Counted from the first letter of the stretch, positions 34,685 to 43,654 are shown. The stretch is DNA of 64,000 bases from Lachnospiraceae bacterium AD3010 (GCA_000622025.1 KK211387.1:293945-357944); one strand, 5' to 3'. Numbers and translations: made by a program. The notes: a model not told the origin generated them from the sequence alone.

Positions 34685-34709
34685 ACCACTCTTCACGGGG
34701 TGGTTTTTT
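34685..34709 (+). terminator. Intrinsic terminator after the PrsW gene
   Basis: A short stem ACCAC / GTGGT with a 10-nt loop is followed by TTTTT, 40 bases after the stop. Confidence 0.65.
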
Positions 34710-34817
34710 CATGCTCAAAAACTTTTTCGACTTTTTTTGAGAAATGGTGAGAAAAATCGAAATAATCTGCATTATATATAGTGAATGGGTAATATAGAAC
34801 CGAAGGAGGCGGTGGAT

Positions 34818-35156
34818 ATGAGAAGTATTGAAGAACAGATGTCTGAGATCCGTCGGAAAAGTTCATTATATAGGGAGAAAAAGCAGATCCGTAGGCTGTC
34901 GCTTCTTGCCGCGGGAATGGGCGCTTTGCTCATGATGGTTTTGATGTTTGCCCCGGGAGTGAGCGGAACGGTGGGAGAAAGCAGTTCAGTACTGGGGGCG
35001 ACGATCCTCGGACCGGAAGCGGGCGGATATGTTATTACAGCACTGCTTTCATTTGCATTGGGTATCATAGTTACGCTCATCACACAGAAATATAGAAAAA
35101 CTGATGAGGGCTTAAGCAGTACGGGAAGGACCAAAAAGAATGAAGCATCCGGATGA
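34818..35156 (+). CDS. Two-helix membrane protein, paralogue of the 32914-33237 product
   Basis: A 112-aa protein; the start at 34818 (MRSIEEQMSEIRRKSSLY) follows AAGGAGG by 8 bases. It shares the layout of the 107-aa protein: an IxEQxSEIRRK-like N-terminus, a helix at ~30-50, an outer loop, then GGYVITALLSFALGIIVTLI. The C-terminus is polar (TDEGLSSTGRTKKNEASG). It lies after the operon's terminator and so has its own expression, and it precedes the secreted DUF6273-like gene. Function unknown; a second anti-sigma-like regulator is possible. Confidence 0.65.
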   Translation: MRSIEEQMSEIRRKSSLYREKKQIRRLSLLAAGMGALLMMVLMFAPGVSGTVGESSSVLGATILGPEAGGYVITALLSFALGIIVTLITQKYRKTDEGLSSTGRTKKNEASG

Positions 35157-35262
35157 TGGAAGCGGAGGCTCAAGAAAGTCATGGGTGGATTTGTCCTGAC
35201 CCATGCGCCTAAGATAGAGCAGACTTGGGGAAATCAGATAAGATAACAGGGAGGAAAAGAAA

Positions 35263-37002
35263 ATGGGACGTGAGATGAAAAAATGGAAGGGGATTATAAA
35301 AGGTATAACGGCCATTCTTATGGCTGCTGTTATTGCCATGAGCCAGATCCCGGGAACGGATTTTGTACTGACTGCTTATGCAGACAGTGACAAGACCATA
35401 ACGGGACTGTGCACCGGAGCGATAGGTAACCCCGATGAAGAAAATGGGGGCGGATGGAGCTATGTGTATTACGGCACTTATGGAGGCAATCAGGTCAAAT
35501 ACAGGGTTCTTACCACTTCCACAACTGATTTTGAAGGAAGAACCATGCTCCTTGACTGTGACAGCACAATCGTAAATATGCAATTCGGTGACGAATACTA
35601 TGATAACAGCAATAAATGGAGTGATAGCGCGATAATACGATGGCTTCATGGAGATGATTTCGGTGGGAGTGTCTTCACCAAGCAGGAAAAGGCTGCTATA
35701 GCAAGCAGTGTAAAGACTTCTCCCGCATCCGGAGACGGAAATGGTTGGAGTGGAGCACTTGGATATGCACCTTTAGGAGGTGAGCAATTCTTCCTTCTTG
35801 ATGCTGTGGAAGCAACGAGACCATCATACGGATATGCTAACATTGAATGGAAGGATGATGATAGGAAGGATGTAAATAGAAAGAAGTCCGGAACGAATAC
35901 TTGGTGGTGGCTGCGCTCGCCTCGCTCGGGCTATGGTAAAAGCGCCGGCTTCGTGAGCGGCACGGGCAAGCTCATGTTCGACCTCGTGACCTACTACAAG
36001 TATGGTGTGAGCCCCGCTTTTAATATTAATCTGGGACCTGTCATCTTCTCATCTTTAATCTCTGGGACTGCAGGCAGCGCTGGAGCGGAATATAAGCTCA
36101 CAATCGCAGACAACAAGATGAACATCACACCGGGAACCATAACAAGGGACGGTACTACAATAACTGTACCTTATACCATAACCGGAACAAATGCGGGCAA
36201 TGCCAACAGAGTATCGGTGCTCATTACGGACAGTCAGTACTCTGCGGGAACCGCAGTAACGAGCGGATATACATACAAAAAGCTTGCGGTAAATTCATGG
36301 AGCACATCAGGCACAGGAACATTTACCCTCCCGGATGAATATGCCGGAAAAACCTGGGGAAGTGATTACCATGTCTATATCCTTGCGGAGCAGGCTCATA
36401 CAGGAAATGAGATCAAGCTTACGGACTACGCCAGCGAACCGGTGGAGATCAAAGCGATAACTGCTTCGGCAACCGGTTATGAAGGCACCTATGGCGGCAG
36501 CGGCGGAAATGCAGGGAAGGTCGTTACCGCTTCCGATAACGAGCCTATGGTCTATTTAGAGGAGACAAAGGGGGATTTCCGCATCAGCTATTACCACGAG
36601 ATACCCTTCTTCGGAAAAGCAAAGCCTGATCCCTCATTCTTCGGGGGAATAAAGGTTTCCTACGGCGGTAAGGAATACGAAGCCACTAAGATAAAGGTGA
36701 ATAAGAAGAAAGGCCTTATCCGTATTACCGGACTGAATACTGCCGATAAGAAAATAGTAAAAGCAGTAAAGAAGGCCACCAGAGGCTCAGGAGGACTTCC
36801 TTTCAAGGTCAATCCGTACTATGTGAGGAATACCGATACGGTAACGCCGAAGTTTAAGAAGGACGGCAGCCTTAAATCCATAAGGGTAAGGATCCGGGGA
36901 AAGGACTACAAGGCGAAGAAGGGTGAATTCAGCTACGACAAGACCTCAAAGACCGTGTCCTTCAGCGGAAGTAATCTGAACGGAAGCCGAAAGCTTAACT
37001 GA
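35263..37002 (+). CDS. Secreted DUF6273-like (FGE-fold-type) surface protein with candidate hypervariable segment
   Basis: A 579-aa exported protein with a signal peptide (GIIKGITAILMAAVIA..., cleavage near TAYA-DSD). Residues ~45-265 resemble DUF6273 domains: ITGLCTGAIGNPDEENGG start, IRWLHGDDFGGSVFT, GEQFFLLDAVEA, the WWWLRSPRSG motif and YGVSPAFNINL end. Residues 214-251 are encoded by a sharply different, GC-ending codon set (see findings). The rest is beta-rich (~275-460) and ends in a Lys-rich module (KVSYGGKEYEATKIKVNK; IRITGLNTADKKI) common in Lachnospiraceae surface proteins. GGGAGG lies before the ATG. It follows the two-helix protein and ends at a terminator. Ligand unknown. Confidence 0.75.
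   Translation: MGREMKKWKGIIKGITAILMAAVIAMSQIPGTDFVLTAYADSDKTITGLCTGAIGNPDEENGGGWSYVYYGTYGGNQVKYRVLTTSTTDFEGRTMLLDCDSTIVNMQFGDEYYDNSNKWSDSAIIRWLHGDDFGGSVFTKQEKAAIASSVKTSPASGDGNGWSGALGYAPLGGEQFFLLDAVEATRPSYGYANIEWKDDDRKDVNRKKSGTNTWWWLRSPRSGYGKSAGFVSGTGKLMFDLVTYYKYGVSPAFNINLGPVIFSSLISGTAGSAGAEYKLTIADNKMNITPGTITRDGTTITVPYTITGTNAGNANRVSVLITDSQYSAGTAVTSGYTYKKLAVNSWSTSGTGTFTLPDEYAGKTWGSDYHVYILAEQAHTGNEIKLTDYASEPVEIKAITASATGYEGTYGGSGGNAGKVVTASDNEPMVYLEETKGDFRISYYHEIPFFGKAKPDPSFFGGIKVSYGGKEYEATKIKVNKKKGLIRITGLNTADKKIVKAVKKATRGSGGLPFKVNPYYVRNTDTVTPKFKKDGSLKSIRVRIRGKDYKAKKGEFSYDKTSKTVSFSGSNLNGSRKLN
35902..36016 (+). other. Candidate DGR-type variable region
   Basis: Codons from the WWWLRSP motif to YGVSP differ from the rest of the gene: of 35 codons at 35911-36015, 29 end in G or C and 19 in C, including runs such as GGC-TTC, TTC-GAC-CTC and ACC-TAC-TAC. 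This is the pattern expected if AAC codons of a template were mutated at adenines (NNC). The reverse transcriptase and template are not in the window. Confidence 0.45.
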
Positions 37003-37047
37003 GAGCTTCGCTCCCGTAATCCTAAAGCGTCAGCGAAGAATCTGGAT

Positions 37048-37088
37048 AAAAAGCGCCATTCCAAATCTATAGTTGGGATGGCGCTTTT
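37048..37088 (+). terminator. Intrinsic terminator after surface-protein gene
   Basis: A stem of about 12 bp (AAAAGCGCCATTCC with GGGATGGCGCTTTT, one wobble/bulge) and a T-rich end, ~45 bases past the stop. Confidence 0.8.
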
Positions 37089-37191
37089 GGTGGTATAATC
37101 AAATTACGCAATGATTGATTTTTGAAAAGATTCTCAGGGGCAGAATCCATATGGTTATCAGGAGTCTGTATTATTTCAGGAGGACAAGGAG

Positions 37192-38853
37192 ATGGGGACA
37201 TATGTAAATCCGAATAATGAGAGTTTCAGGTCGGATTCACACAGCAGCATATATGTTGACAAGACAGGAATGCTGTCTATCCTGAACAGTGCCCTCGGAG
37301 GAACTAAACGCTATTTCGCTGTCAGTCGTGCAAGACGTTTCGGGAAATCCATGGCAGCCGGGATGATAGATGCGTATTACAGCAGGGGGTGTGATTCAAA
37401 AGAGCTTTTCGCACCTTATGTAATCGCAAAAGATCCGGAGTTTGGGGAACACCTGAATAAATACAACGTTCTCCACTTTGATGTGTCGACCTTTTTTAAT
37501 GCCGCGAAAACTCCGGATGATATTATTCCCAGGATGGACAGAAGGCTTCTCCGGGAAATGATTGAAGAATTTCCGTATCTGGAAAAGCTGAAACCGGAGG
37601 ATACGGCAGAGGCCATAGATCTGGTATTTAAAAATGACGGCATCCGGTTCATCATAATCATAGATGAGTACGACTGTATTGTCAGAGACGATCCTGAGAA
37701 TTCCGAACTTATAAAGAACTATCTTAAATATCTCCGGGGTTACTTTAAGACAGAGGAGTCAAAGAAGTTCCTCGCTCTTGGGTACATCACGGGTATACTT
37801 CCCATTAAGAAGGTTGACGGAGAATCTGCCCTCAATAACTTTAGTGAGTACACTATGACGGATCCCGGGGAACTGGTCGGATATTTTGGATTTACGCAGA
37901 CTGAAGTAGATAAAGAATGCAGAATCCATAACCGGAATATGGAGGAGATCCGGGATTGGTATGACGGATACTACATGTATTCTGATGCTCCGGAAAAAAC
38001 CGCTGAAGAGGGTAATGATTATGAAAACGGCAGTGTGCGAATAATAAACAGCCGGTACCAGAGGCTGCATCACATCTACAATCCAAACTCTGTTGTGGAA
38101 GCTCTGATGAGGGGTCCCCTGGTTTCTTACTGGAAAAACACCGGTTCTTTCGGTTCCTTAAGAAAATTCATCACCCTGAATTATGCGGGGCTTAAGGAAG
38201 ACGTGGTATATTTGCTATCGGGAGGGCGGAGAAAGGTTAATATCAACAATTTCCAGAATGACCTTATACAGTTCAAAAAGAAAGACGATGTCTTAGCCTG
38301 CCTCATACATATGGGATATCTCGGATATGACGCTTATACAAAGGAGGCGTTTATCCCTAACCGCGAGGTGGCGGAGGTCTTTCAGAGTGCCATAGAGACC
38401 GGTGACTGGGATGATGTGAGTGATGCTCTGGAAAAATCGGAAGATCTCTTAATTGCTACCATAGCCATGGATGAAAGGAAGGTTGCAGAGATAATCTCCG
38501 CATCCCACCAGAACTATACATCCATCATAAACTTCCATGATGAGAATGCCCTGGCCGTAGCTATAATGATAAGCTACTATACTGCCCGTGCAGACTACCG
38601 TGTGATAAGGGAGCTTCCTGCAGGGCGTGGCTTTGCGGATATTGCCTTTATACCGAAAAGGGAGGGCGAGAAACCGGCCCTGATAGTGGAACTGAAGTGG
38701 AACAGAAGTGCCAGGGCTGCCATAAAGCAGATAAGAGATAAGAATTATACCGGAGTCCTGTCAGGATATAAGGGGGATATTCTCCTCGTCGGCATCAACT
38801 ACTCAAAGAAAAGCGGTAAATACAGCTGCAGGATTGAGAAATCGGCATTGTAA
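37192..38853 (+). CDS. AAA-ATPase-like / PD-(D/E)XK nuclease-like protein (PF09820-PF08011 type)
   Basis: A 553-aa protein with the N-terminal AAA-ATPase_like domain (SIYVDKTGMLSILNSALGG; P-loop AVSRARRFGKSMAAGMI; Walker B-like IIIIDEYDCIV, ~157-167) and a C-terminal PDDEXK_9 domain (GFADIAFIPKREG ... ALIVELKWN, the D and ExK residues). Such proteins are numerous in Lachnospiraceae and Bacteroidetes; function is not established, although defence or mobile-element roles are suspected. AGGAGG is 9 bases before the ATG. It stands alone after a terminator. Confidence 0.85.
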   Translation: MGTYVNPNNESFRSDSHSSIYVDKTGMLSILNSALGGTKRYFAVSRARRFGKSMAAGMIDAYYSRGCDSKELFAPYVIAKDPEFGEHLNKYNVLHFDVSTFFNAAKTPDDIIPRMDRRLLREMIEEFPYLEKLKPEDTAEAIDLVFKNDGIRFIIIIDEYDCIVRDDPENSELIKNYLKYLRGYFKTEESKKFLALGYITGILPIKKVDGESALNNFSEYTMTDPGELVGYFGFTQTEVDKECRIHNRNMEEIRDWYDGYYMYSDAPEKTAEEGNDYENGSVRIINSRYQRLHHIYNPNSVVEALMRGPLVSYWKNTGSFGSLRKFITLNYAGLKEDVVYLLSGGRRKVNINNFQNDLIQFKKKDDVLACLIHMGYLGYDAYTKEAFIPNREVAEVFQSAIETGDWDDVSDALEKSEDLLIATIAMDERKVAEIISASHQNYTSIINFHDENALAVAIMISYYTARADYRVIRELPAGRGFADIAFIPKREGEKPALIVELKWNRSARAAIKQIRDKNYTGVLSGYKGDILLVGINYSKKSGKYSCRIEKSAL

Positions 38854-38868
38854 ACATCCATACACTAC

Positions 38869-38913
38869 ATATTCCGTATAACCGGACTGGATACCGACGA
38901 CAAGGATATGATA
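38869..38913 (+). pseudogene. Short remnant of a surface-protein C-terminal module
   Basis: The frame reads IFRITGLDTDDKDMIY, close to LIRITGLNTADKKIV of the 35263-37002 protein. Only about 15 codons survive, with no start or stop. It shows that a second copy of this module once stood here or was duplicated across the nuclease gene. Confidence 0.5.
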
Positions 38914-38923
38914 TACTGTCCAT

Positions 38924-39457
38924 ATGTTTCAGAGGTTATATAAATTCATCAGTCTTTCCATTCTGGCAGTAGTAATGTTATCACTGTCTGTCTATGCTTC
39001 CACCGAGAAGTCCACAGCGTATTTTGTGCCGGAGTATAATGGCTTCAAGTCATATGAGAGAGGAGTTCTTGAGAACGGGCACTGTATCTTTCATAAAAAT
39101 ACAAGGCAGTATGAGTTGCAGAAAATGGCGAAGACCACAACGAACGGCTTCAGAAGGGTAAATAAGCGCTTCCTCGTAGCTGTGGGTACACGCTTCACGG
39201 ATAAGGTGGGGCAGTATATCACCATCGTATTAAAGAACGGTACGGAGATTCCCTGTGTGGTGGGTGATATCAAGGCAGATGAGGATACCGACAAAAGCAA
39301 TACCTTTTCAGAGAACGGGTGCTGCTCCGAGTTTATCGTTGATATCAGGAGATTAAACGAGAATGTCAGAGATCACGGGGATGTTTCGGACATCAGAAAG
39401 TCCTGGGATTCCCCGGTTTCCATCATCATAGTTCATGATGAGAATGTCTTTTCCTGA
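38924..39457 (+). CDS. Secreted protein with 3D-like (double-psi beta-barrel) domain
   Basis: A 177-aa exported protein with a signal peptide (FISLSILAVVMLSLSVYA). Residues ~80-165 (KRFLVAVGTRFTDKVGQYIT, then LKNGTEIPCVVGDIKADEDT) resemble the 3D/RlpA-like double-psi barrel seen in YuiC, YocH and Rpf-type wall enzymes; the acidic GDIKADEDTD motif is conserved in that group. It may bind or cut peptidoglycan. No clear ribosome-binding site is found at a normal distance before the ATG. From its stop to 39544 nothing is visible. Confidence 0.65.
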   Translation: MFQRLYKFISLSILAVVMLSLSVYASTEKSTAYFVPEYNGFKSYERGVLENGHCIFHKNTRQYELQKMAKTTTNGFRRVNKRFLVAVGTRFTDKVGQYITIVLKNGTEIPCVVGDIKADEDTDKSNTFSENGCCSEFIVDIRRLNENVRDHGDVSDIRKSWDSPVSIIIVHDENVFS

Positions 39458-39544
39458 CCGGATAATTTAGATTTTTCAGTTACGTTCTGTCAGGCTTGCG
39501 AACAGGTATCCGGCCGGGTCTTCAGGTACAAGCGCATCTGGTTT

Positions 39545-41167
39545 TCATTCAAAGGACATATACTCCAGAAATAAGCGGTTAAATTTTTCGTCGGACGAGA
39601 GATACAGCTCTTTACTTATTTTCCTGATCCTTTCGAAAGCCGTTCTTCCTTTTTTGGGATCCCGTAGGAAGGAAATAAGGCCGGAGAGGGAGGTATTCCC
39701 TTTAGCCTCACATTTTCCGTAAAGCTCCTCCGGGATCATACCGATTTTTGCAGCCTTTGAAATATCAAGGGTATGTCCGAAGCCCCCCGAGATATAAAGC
39801 CTGTCGATTTCATCATATCCTGCCCCGTAGCGTTCGAGCAGGATCTCCAGTCCGGCCCTGACCGCTGACTTCGCAAGCTGGACCTCCCGTATATCATCCT
39901 GTGTAAAAACAATAGTCTCGCCGGAAGCATTCTTAGACAGGGGATAGCCTGAATCAAAGAATAGATCGGAAAGGAGTCCGGTTTCATCTATTATTTTATT
40001 TCCAAGGAGTTCCGCAGTGGTCTCGATAACCCCGGTACCACAGATGCCTTTTGGAGGGAGAAGACCTCCTACAGTCTTAATCCCCGGCTTTCCGTCTCTT
40101 ATCGACACCTTTGAAATCGCACCTTTAATACTTCCTGTTCCCCACTTGATATTGCCGCCCTCAAAGGCCGGACCTGCCGCAACGGAGGTCACAAGAAGCC
40201 TATCCCTTGTTCCGACAGCCATTTCCCCGTTGGTGCCGAGATCTAGAAATAAGCAGGGCTTTTCTCTTTTCTGAAATCCCAGGGAAAAAAGTCCCGAAAC
40301 AATATCCGCTCCCACAAAGGCTGAGATCCCGGGAAGGATGGTAACCGGGACACACTTTAGATCATCAGGGAGCTTCTCCTCAGACAGAAGAGCAGCAAGC
40401 TGCAGCTCTTCAAAATTTATGTTAACCGGAGTGAAGGGGTGGCTGCCGAGACCGGAGGTATCATACCCGCGGAGGATATGAAGCATCGCAGTATTTCCTG
40501 CTATTGCGATCCTCTTTATTTCGCCGTATTCAGGCTTATTATCATTGATAAGGGCAGCTATTTCCGTAGAGAGCTTTGAAGAGATAAGCTTCTTCAGTTC
40601 ACTGCCGGAACCCTTTGCCGCTCGATCGATCCTTGATATCACATCTGTTCCGTATACTCTTTGGGGATTTTCGGATGTGCGGCAGCAAAGCACTCTTCCT
40701 TGATTTATGTCAACCAAAGCAAGAGCCAGAGTGGTTGTTCCTATATCGATGGCAATGCCGTATTCCGCCTTGCCGAAAACGGTTTCCGGGACTGCTGTTT
40801 TTTCATTGTCCTCAGGCATACCGTCAGAGTCTGCGTATATTCCATTATTTACAGGCATACCATCAGGATCTGCAAGGATCTCTTCTCCGCTGTTAATAAG
40901 CTCAATAGTGATGTCATCATAGAGAGCGGCGCGGCAGGCGAGACGGCAGCCATTTTCAAGCTCTGCCTCCGAAAAAACGGCTCTGTCAGCAGTTGTGATA
41001 TCAAGCCTTCCGGATAAGAGCCGTATAGCGCATTTTCCGCAGCGGCCCTTTCCTCCGCAGACCGAGTTTACTTTTATACCGTTACTTCTGAGAAGATCTA
41101 GAAGGGAGGCACCTTTTTCCGCGGAGAGGGAATATTCTTTTTTTGATGTTACTATCGTAATATGCAT
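39545..41167 (-). CDS. RACo-type ASKHA-domain protein with 2Fe-2S ferredoxin domain (DUF4445)
   Basis: A 540-aa protein. The N-terminal ferredoxin domain (residues 1-85) binds a 2Fe-2S cluster through CGGKGRCGKC and CRLAC. The rest is an ASKHA ATPase-like region: IAIDIGTTTLALALVDI (~138), LFLDLGTNGEMAVG (~310), GTGSIKGAISK, and YISGGFGHTLDISKAAKIG. It matches reductive activators of corrinoid proteins (RACo/RamA type), which reactivate Co(II) corrinoids at the cost of ATP. No corrinoid protein or methyltransferase adjoins, so the partner is elsewhere. A 20-aa repeat (DPDGMPVNNGIYADSDGMPE) forms the linker. Confidence 0.85.
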   Translation of the reverse strand: MHITIVTSKKEYSLSAEKGASLLDLLRSNGIKVNSVCGGKGRCGKCAIRLLSGRLDITTADRAVFSEAELENGCRLACRAALYDDITIELINSGEEILADPDGMPVNNGIYADSDGMPEDNEKTAVPETVFGKAEYGIAIDIGTTTLALALVDINQGRVLCCRTSENPQRVYGTDVISRIDRAAKGSGSELKKLISSKLSTEIAALINDNKPEYGEIKRIAIAGNTAMLHILRGYDTSGLGSHPFTPVNINFEELQLAALLSEEKLPDDLKCVPVTILPGISAFVGADIVSGLFSLGFQKREKPCLFLDLGTNGEMAVGTRDRLLVTSVAAGPAFEGGNIKWGTGSIKGAISKVSIRDGKPGIKTVGGLLPPKGICGTGVIETTAELLGNKIIDETGLLSDLFFDSGYPLSKNASGETIVFTQDDIREVQLAKSAVRAGLEILLERYGAGYDEIDRLYISGGFGHTLDISKAAKIGMIPEELYGKCEAKGNTSLSGLISFLRDPKKGRTAFERIRKISKELYLSSDEKFNRLFLEYMSFE

Positions 41168-41174
41168 GTTTTTA

Positions 41175-41206
41175 AGATCCTTCGTCGCTATCGCTCCTCA
41201 GGATGA
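41175..41206. repeat. Short dispersed repeat (ATCCTTCG...CAGGATGAC type)
   Basis: Starts GATCCTTCGTCGCTATCG and ends TCAGGATGAC, with ATCCT/AGGAT able to pair. Related copies lie at 41537-41555 (partial), 51658-51735, 57287-57297 (partial) and 60670-60733. Confidence 0.8.
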
Positions 41207-41290
41207 CATTGCGGCAGTGCCCCACACTGTGGGGCTTGGGGCTTCGTCTGGATGACTATACGTTTCCTTCTGTCAGGAGCTGTTATCCGT

Positions 41291-41513
41291 GTCCCGGACG
41301 GATAACTGTTTTTTGAGCAATCAGCACGTCTCGCTTAGCAAATCCGAGGCTTATAAATTTTGCGAGTGCGAAGGCCGCTCTTGCGATGAATAAAAAGGCA
41401 ATTCAAAAAACAAAATACGCAAGAGCGGAACAGCGCCGAGCAAAATTTCGTCATAAGACGAAGGATGAGCTTAGCGAGATCGTAGCGCGAAAAAACAGTT
41501 GTCCGGCCGGGAC
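41291..41513. mobile_element. MITE-like 223-bp palindromic element, copy 1
   Basis: Terminal inverted repeats of ~24 bp (consensus GTCCCGGCCGGAYAACTGTT, then TTTT) bound an interior whose two halves are also near reverse complements (for example GCTCTTGCG / CGCAAGAGC and AAATTTTGC / GCAAAATTT). A second copy lies at 60765-60988. There is no transposase gene inside. The rest of the 41168-41563 gap is short repeats; I see no gene. Confidence 0.75.
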
Positions 41514-41563
41514 TCGGATGACGAGGCCGGTGGAAAGATCCTTCGTCGCTCAGGACCCGGCCT

Positions 41564-43642
41564 TCACTCCCCGCAGATCCTGTTTACGTGCTCCATAACG
41601 TAGTCGCCTCTTCGGCGGTAAAACTCCTTAAGTCCCTCTGCTTCCGAGAGAAAGTGATCAAGGTCCATCCTGTCGCCGTAATAGCGCCTGTAGAAGCCCT
41701 CCATTCCGGGAGACAGGGCAGAAACAAGCCTGTCTATTTCTGCATCGGTCCTCGCTGTATCAAATACCGTGTTCCGCAGCTCCTCCATACGCTTAGCAAA
41801 TCGCTCCCTGAAAATGGGACTTTTGATAAGAGCCTTCATAATGTAATTTTTATCAAGAACCTCAGACAGGGTGTCCGCGTCATACTTATCCTTTTCCATG
41901 GAAACGGAGTTTACGTCAAAGAGCATCCATCTCCAGCGGCAGTCCCCGTAGGCGCTGCCCTCCTTTTCCTTTGTCCTCCACAGGGCAAAGTTACTACCCG
42001 GCCAGTCATTTGTATGCTCTATATAGATATTCACCGCGAAATAGTCGATAAGGCTGTCCATATCCACCATTTCACATAAGGTTTCAAATTCCCTGTCCTT
42101 TGAAAAATCCGTATTTGTGATAAAGGAATTAAGCTTGTCGTAGAGCTCTTTATCTTCGGGGGAGCCCACCTTTACAAGATCATTTTTTATCATAAGGATA
42201 TTATCCTCATTGACACCGTAGTGCTTCGCGATGTAGTCCCGTCCGAATTCCTCCGAGAGCTGGTAAATGCCGAAGTATTCGCCGTTTAAGAATACGAAGC
42301 AGGGCCTGCTTGCAAGAGTTGCGATATTCGTATTCGCAGCCAGAACAGCAATGAGAGAGTCCTTAAGCTTTGTATTGATGTCATCTCCACCGCTGGAAAG
42401 AGCAAGCTTTTTCTGCTTCCTGACATTTCCGGGGACTATGCTCCCGAAATTATCCCTGCCGTAGGAAGAACGGGCAGTAAGCTTAAGGCTTTTCTGTGCA
42501 AAGCCCCGGGATCCGCCGCCCTTTATCCGGGCACCTGTATCCGAGTCATATATAAGATCCCTGTCCTCATCAAAGAAGGAGAGGTGAGCCCTTCTTTCCC
42601 ATTCCCTGCCACGGAGGGAGTAGTTGCCTGGAGTCCACCACCAGATACCCGCCTTGTCGTAGCTATCCTCCTCATTATTGTCGATATATGCCTTATATCT
42701 GTCTCCAAGGACATAAATACCTCTTTCATCAGAGAAGAGATCAGCAGGGTCAAAGATCAGGGATACGATGGGGGTGTCATTATATTCAGGGCGGTTCTTA
42801 AATCCCACGAAAAAGCTTCTGTCCACGGACCGGCTGTATCTGCCCTTATCATCGAAGACCCGGGCTCTTATGACGGTAGCCTTGTCCACCTTGTAGTGAG
42901 GGAGGACATATCGTAAGGGTGCGGTATATGCGACGGAGATATCCGTTATGGCGGAAAACTTATTATCCCGGGTGCTGCTGTCATTGATAAGGATTGGTTC
43001 CGTATAGAGCAGCGATCCCTCATCCGGCTCACTGCCATCTAAGGTATAGTATATTTTTTCACCTTTTTTGCAGCTCAAGGAAAGGTAAAAGGGCTCGTCA
43101 AAAAAACCGCTTTCTTCAGAAAAACGGGGTTCATCGAGCTCCGGGAAGCCCAGCGCTTCTTTAGAATTTGCCTTATTCGGAGTGGGGAGAGTCCTGTCCC
43201 ATTTGTTTCCCTTCCCTTTAGAAAAGGAGGTATCGTAATCCAGAGACGGAAGATTCACGCTGTCCAGTATGCTACCGCTCCTGTCAGAAAGGACTATCGT
43301 GTCTCCGGCATCCAGATTGAAGGGGAGGGTGATCGTAAGAAAACCTCCGGCAGGTATAGTCAGAGCCGGAAGGGAGAATTCCTTTTCAAAGGAATCCCTG
43401 GAAATATAAAAGCCTGTGATATCCACATCCATGTCGGAGGAATTATTTAATTCAACCCAGTCGGGAGTTCTTCCGTCATCATCATAGAGACAGCTTAAAT
43501 TCGAGGTGCAGACCTCACTGAGGGAGATGGAGGAAGAAAGCCTGTAGGACTGCGTACCGGAAAGCGCCAGAAAGATAATGACCGCGCCGAATGCCGCGGT
43601 CAAAAATAAGATATATTTCCTTCTGTCACGAAACAGACTCAT
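41564..43642 (-). CDS. CotH kinase-family surface protein with lamin-tail and chitobiase-like domains
   Basis: A 692-aa exported or membrane-anchored protein. An N-terminal hydrophobic helix (YILFLTAAFGAVIIFLALSG) is followed by a lamin-tail domain (~37-145, PDWVELNNSSDMDVDITGFY), a chitobiase/beta-hexosaminidase C-terminal-like domain (~175-260, KIYYTLDGSEPDEG), and a CotH kinase-like domain (~300-690: RIKGGGSRGFAQKSLKL, NGEYFGIYQLSEEFGRDY, WRWMLFDVNSVS). CotH proteins are atypical kinases of spore coats and, in rumen clostridia, parts of cell-surface assemblies. It begins 12 bp after the last permease gene, so it may be in the BMP-transporter transcript. Confidence 0.85.
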   Translation of the reverse strand: MSLFRDRRKYILFLTAAFGAVIIFLALSGTQSYRLSSSISLSEVCTSNLSCLYDDDGRTPDWVELNNSSDMDVDITGFYISRDSFEKEFSLPALTIPAGGFLTITLPFNLDAGDTIVLSDRSGSILDSVNLPSLDYDTSFSKGKGNKWDRTLPTPNKANSKEALGFPELDEPRFSEESGFFDEPFYLSLSCKKGEKIYYTLDGSEPDEGSLLYTEPILINDSSTRDNKFSAITDISVAYTAPLRYVLPHYKVDKATVIRARVFDDKGRYSRSVDRSFFVGFKNRPEYNDTPIVSLIFDPADLFSDERGIYVLGDRYKAYIDNNEEDSYDKAGIWWWTPGNYSLRGREWERRAHLSFFDEDRDLIYDSDTGARIKGGGSRGFAQKSLKLTARSSYGRDNFGSIVPGNVRKQKKLALSSGGDDINTKLKDSLIAVLAANTNIATLASRPCFVFLNGEYFGIYQLSEEFGRDYIAKHYGVNEDNILMIKNDLVKVGSPEDKELYDKLNSFITNTDFSKDREFETLCEMVDMDSLIDYFAVNIYIEHTNDWPGSNFALWRTKEKEGSAYGDCRWRWMLFDVNSVSMEKDKYDADTLSEVLDKNYIMKALIKSPIFRERFAKRMEELRNTVFDTARTDAEIDRLVSALSPGMEGFYRRYYGDRMDLDHFLSEAEGLKEFYRRRGDYVMEHVNRICGE

Positions 43643-43654
43643 ATCAGAGCGAAA

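Noticed and set aside
41386-41598. 70-aa plus-strand ORF in the MITE-like element
   Set aside because: It lies within the palindrome and the short repeats and has no counterpart in the second copy.
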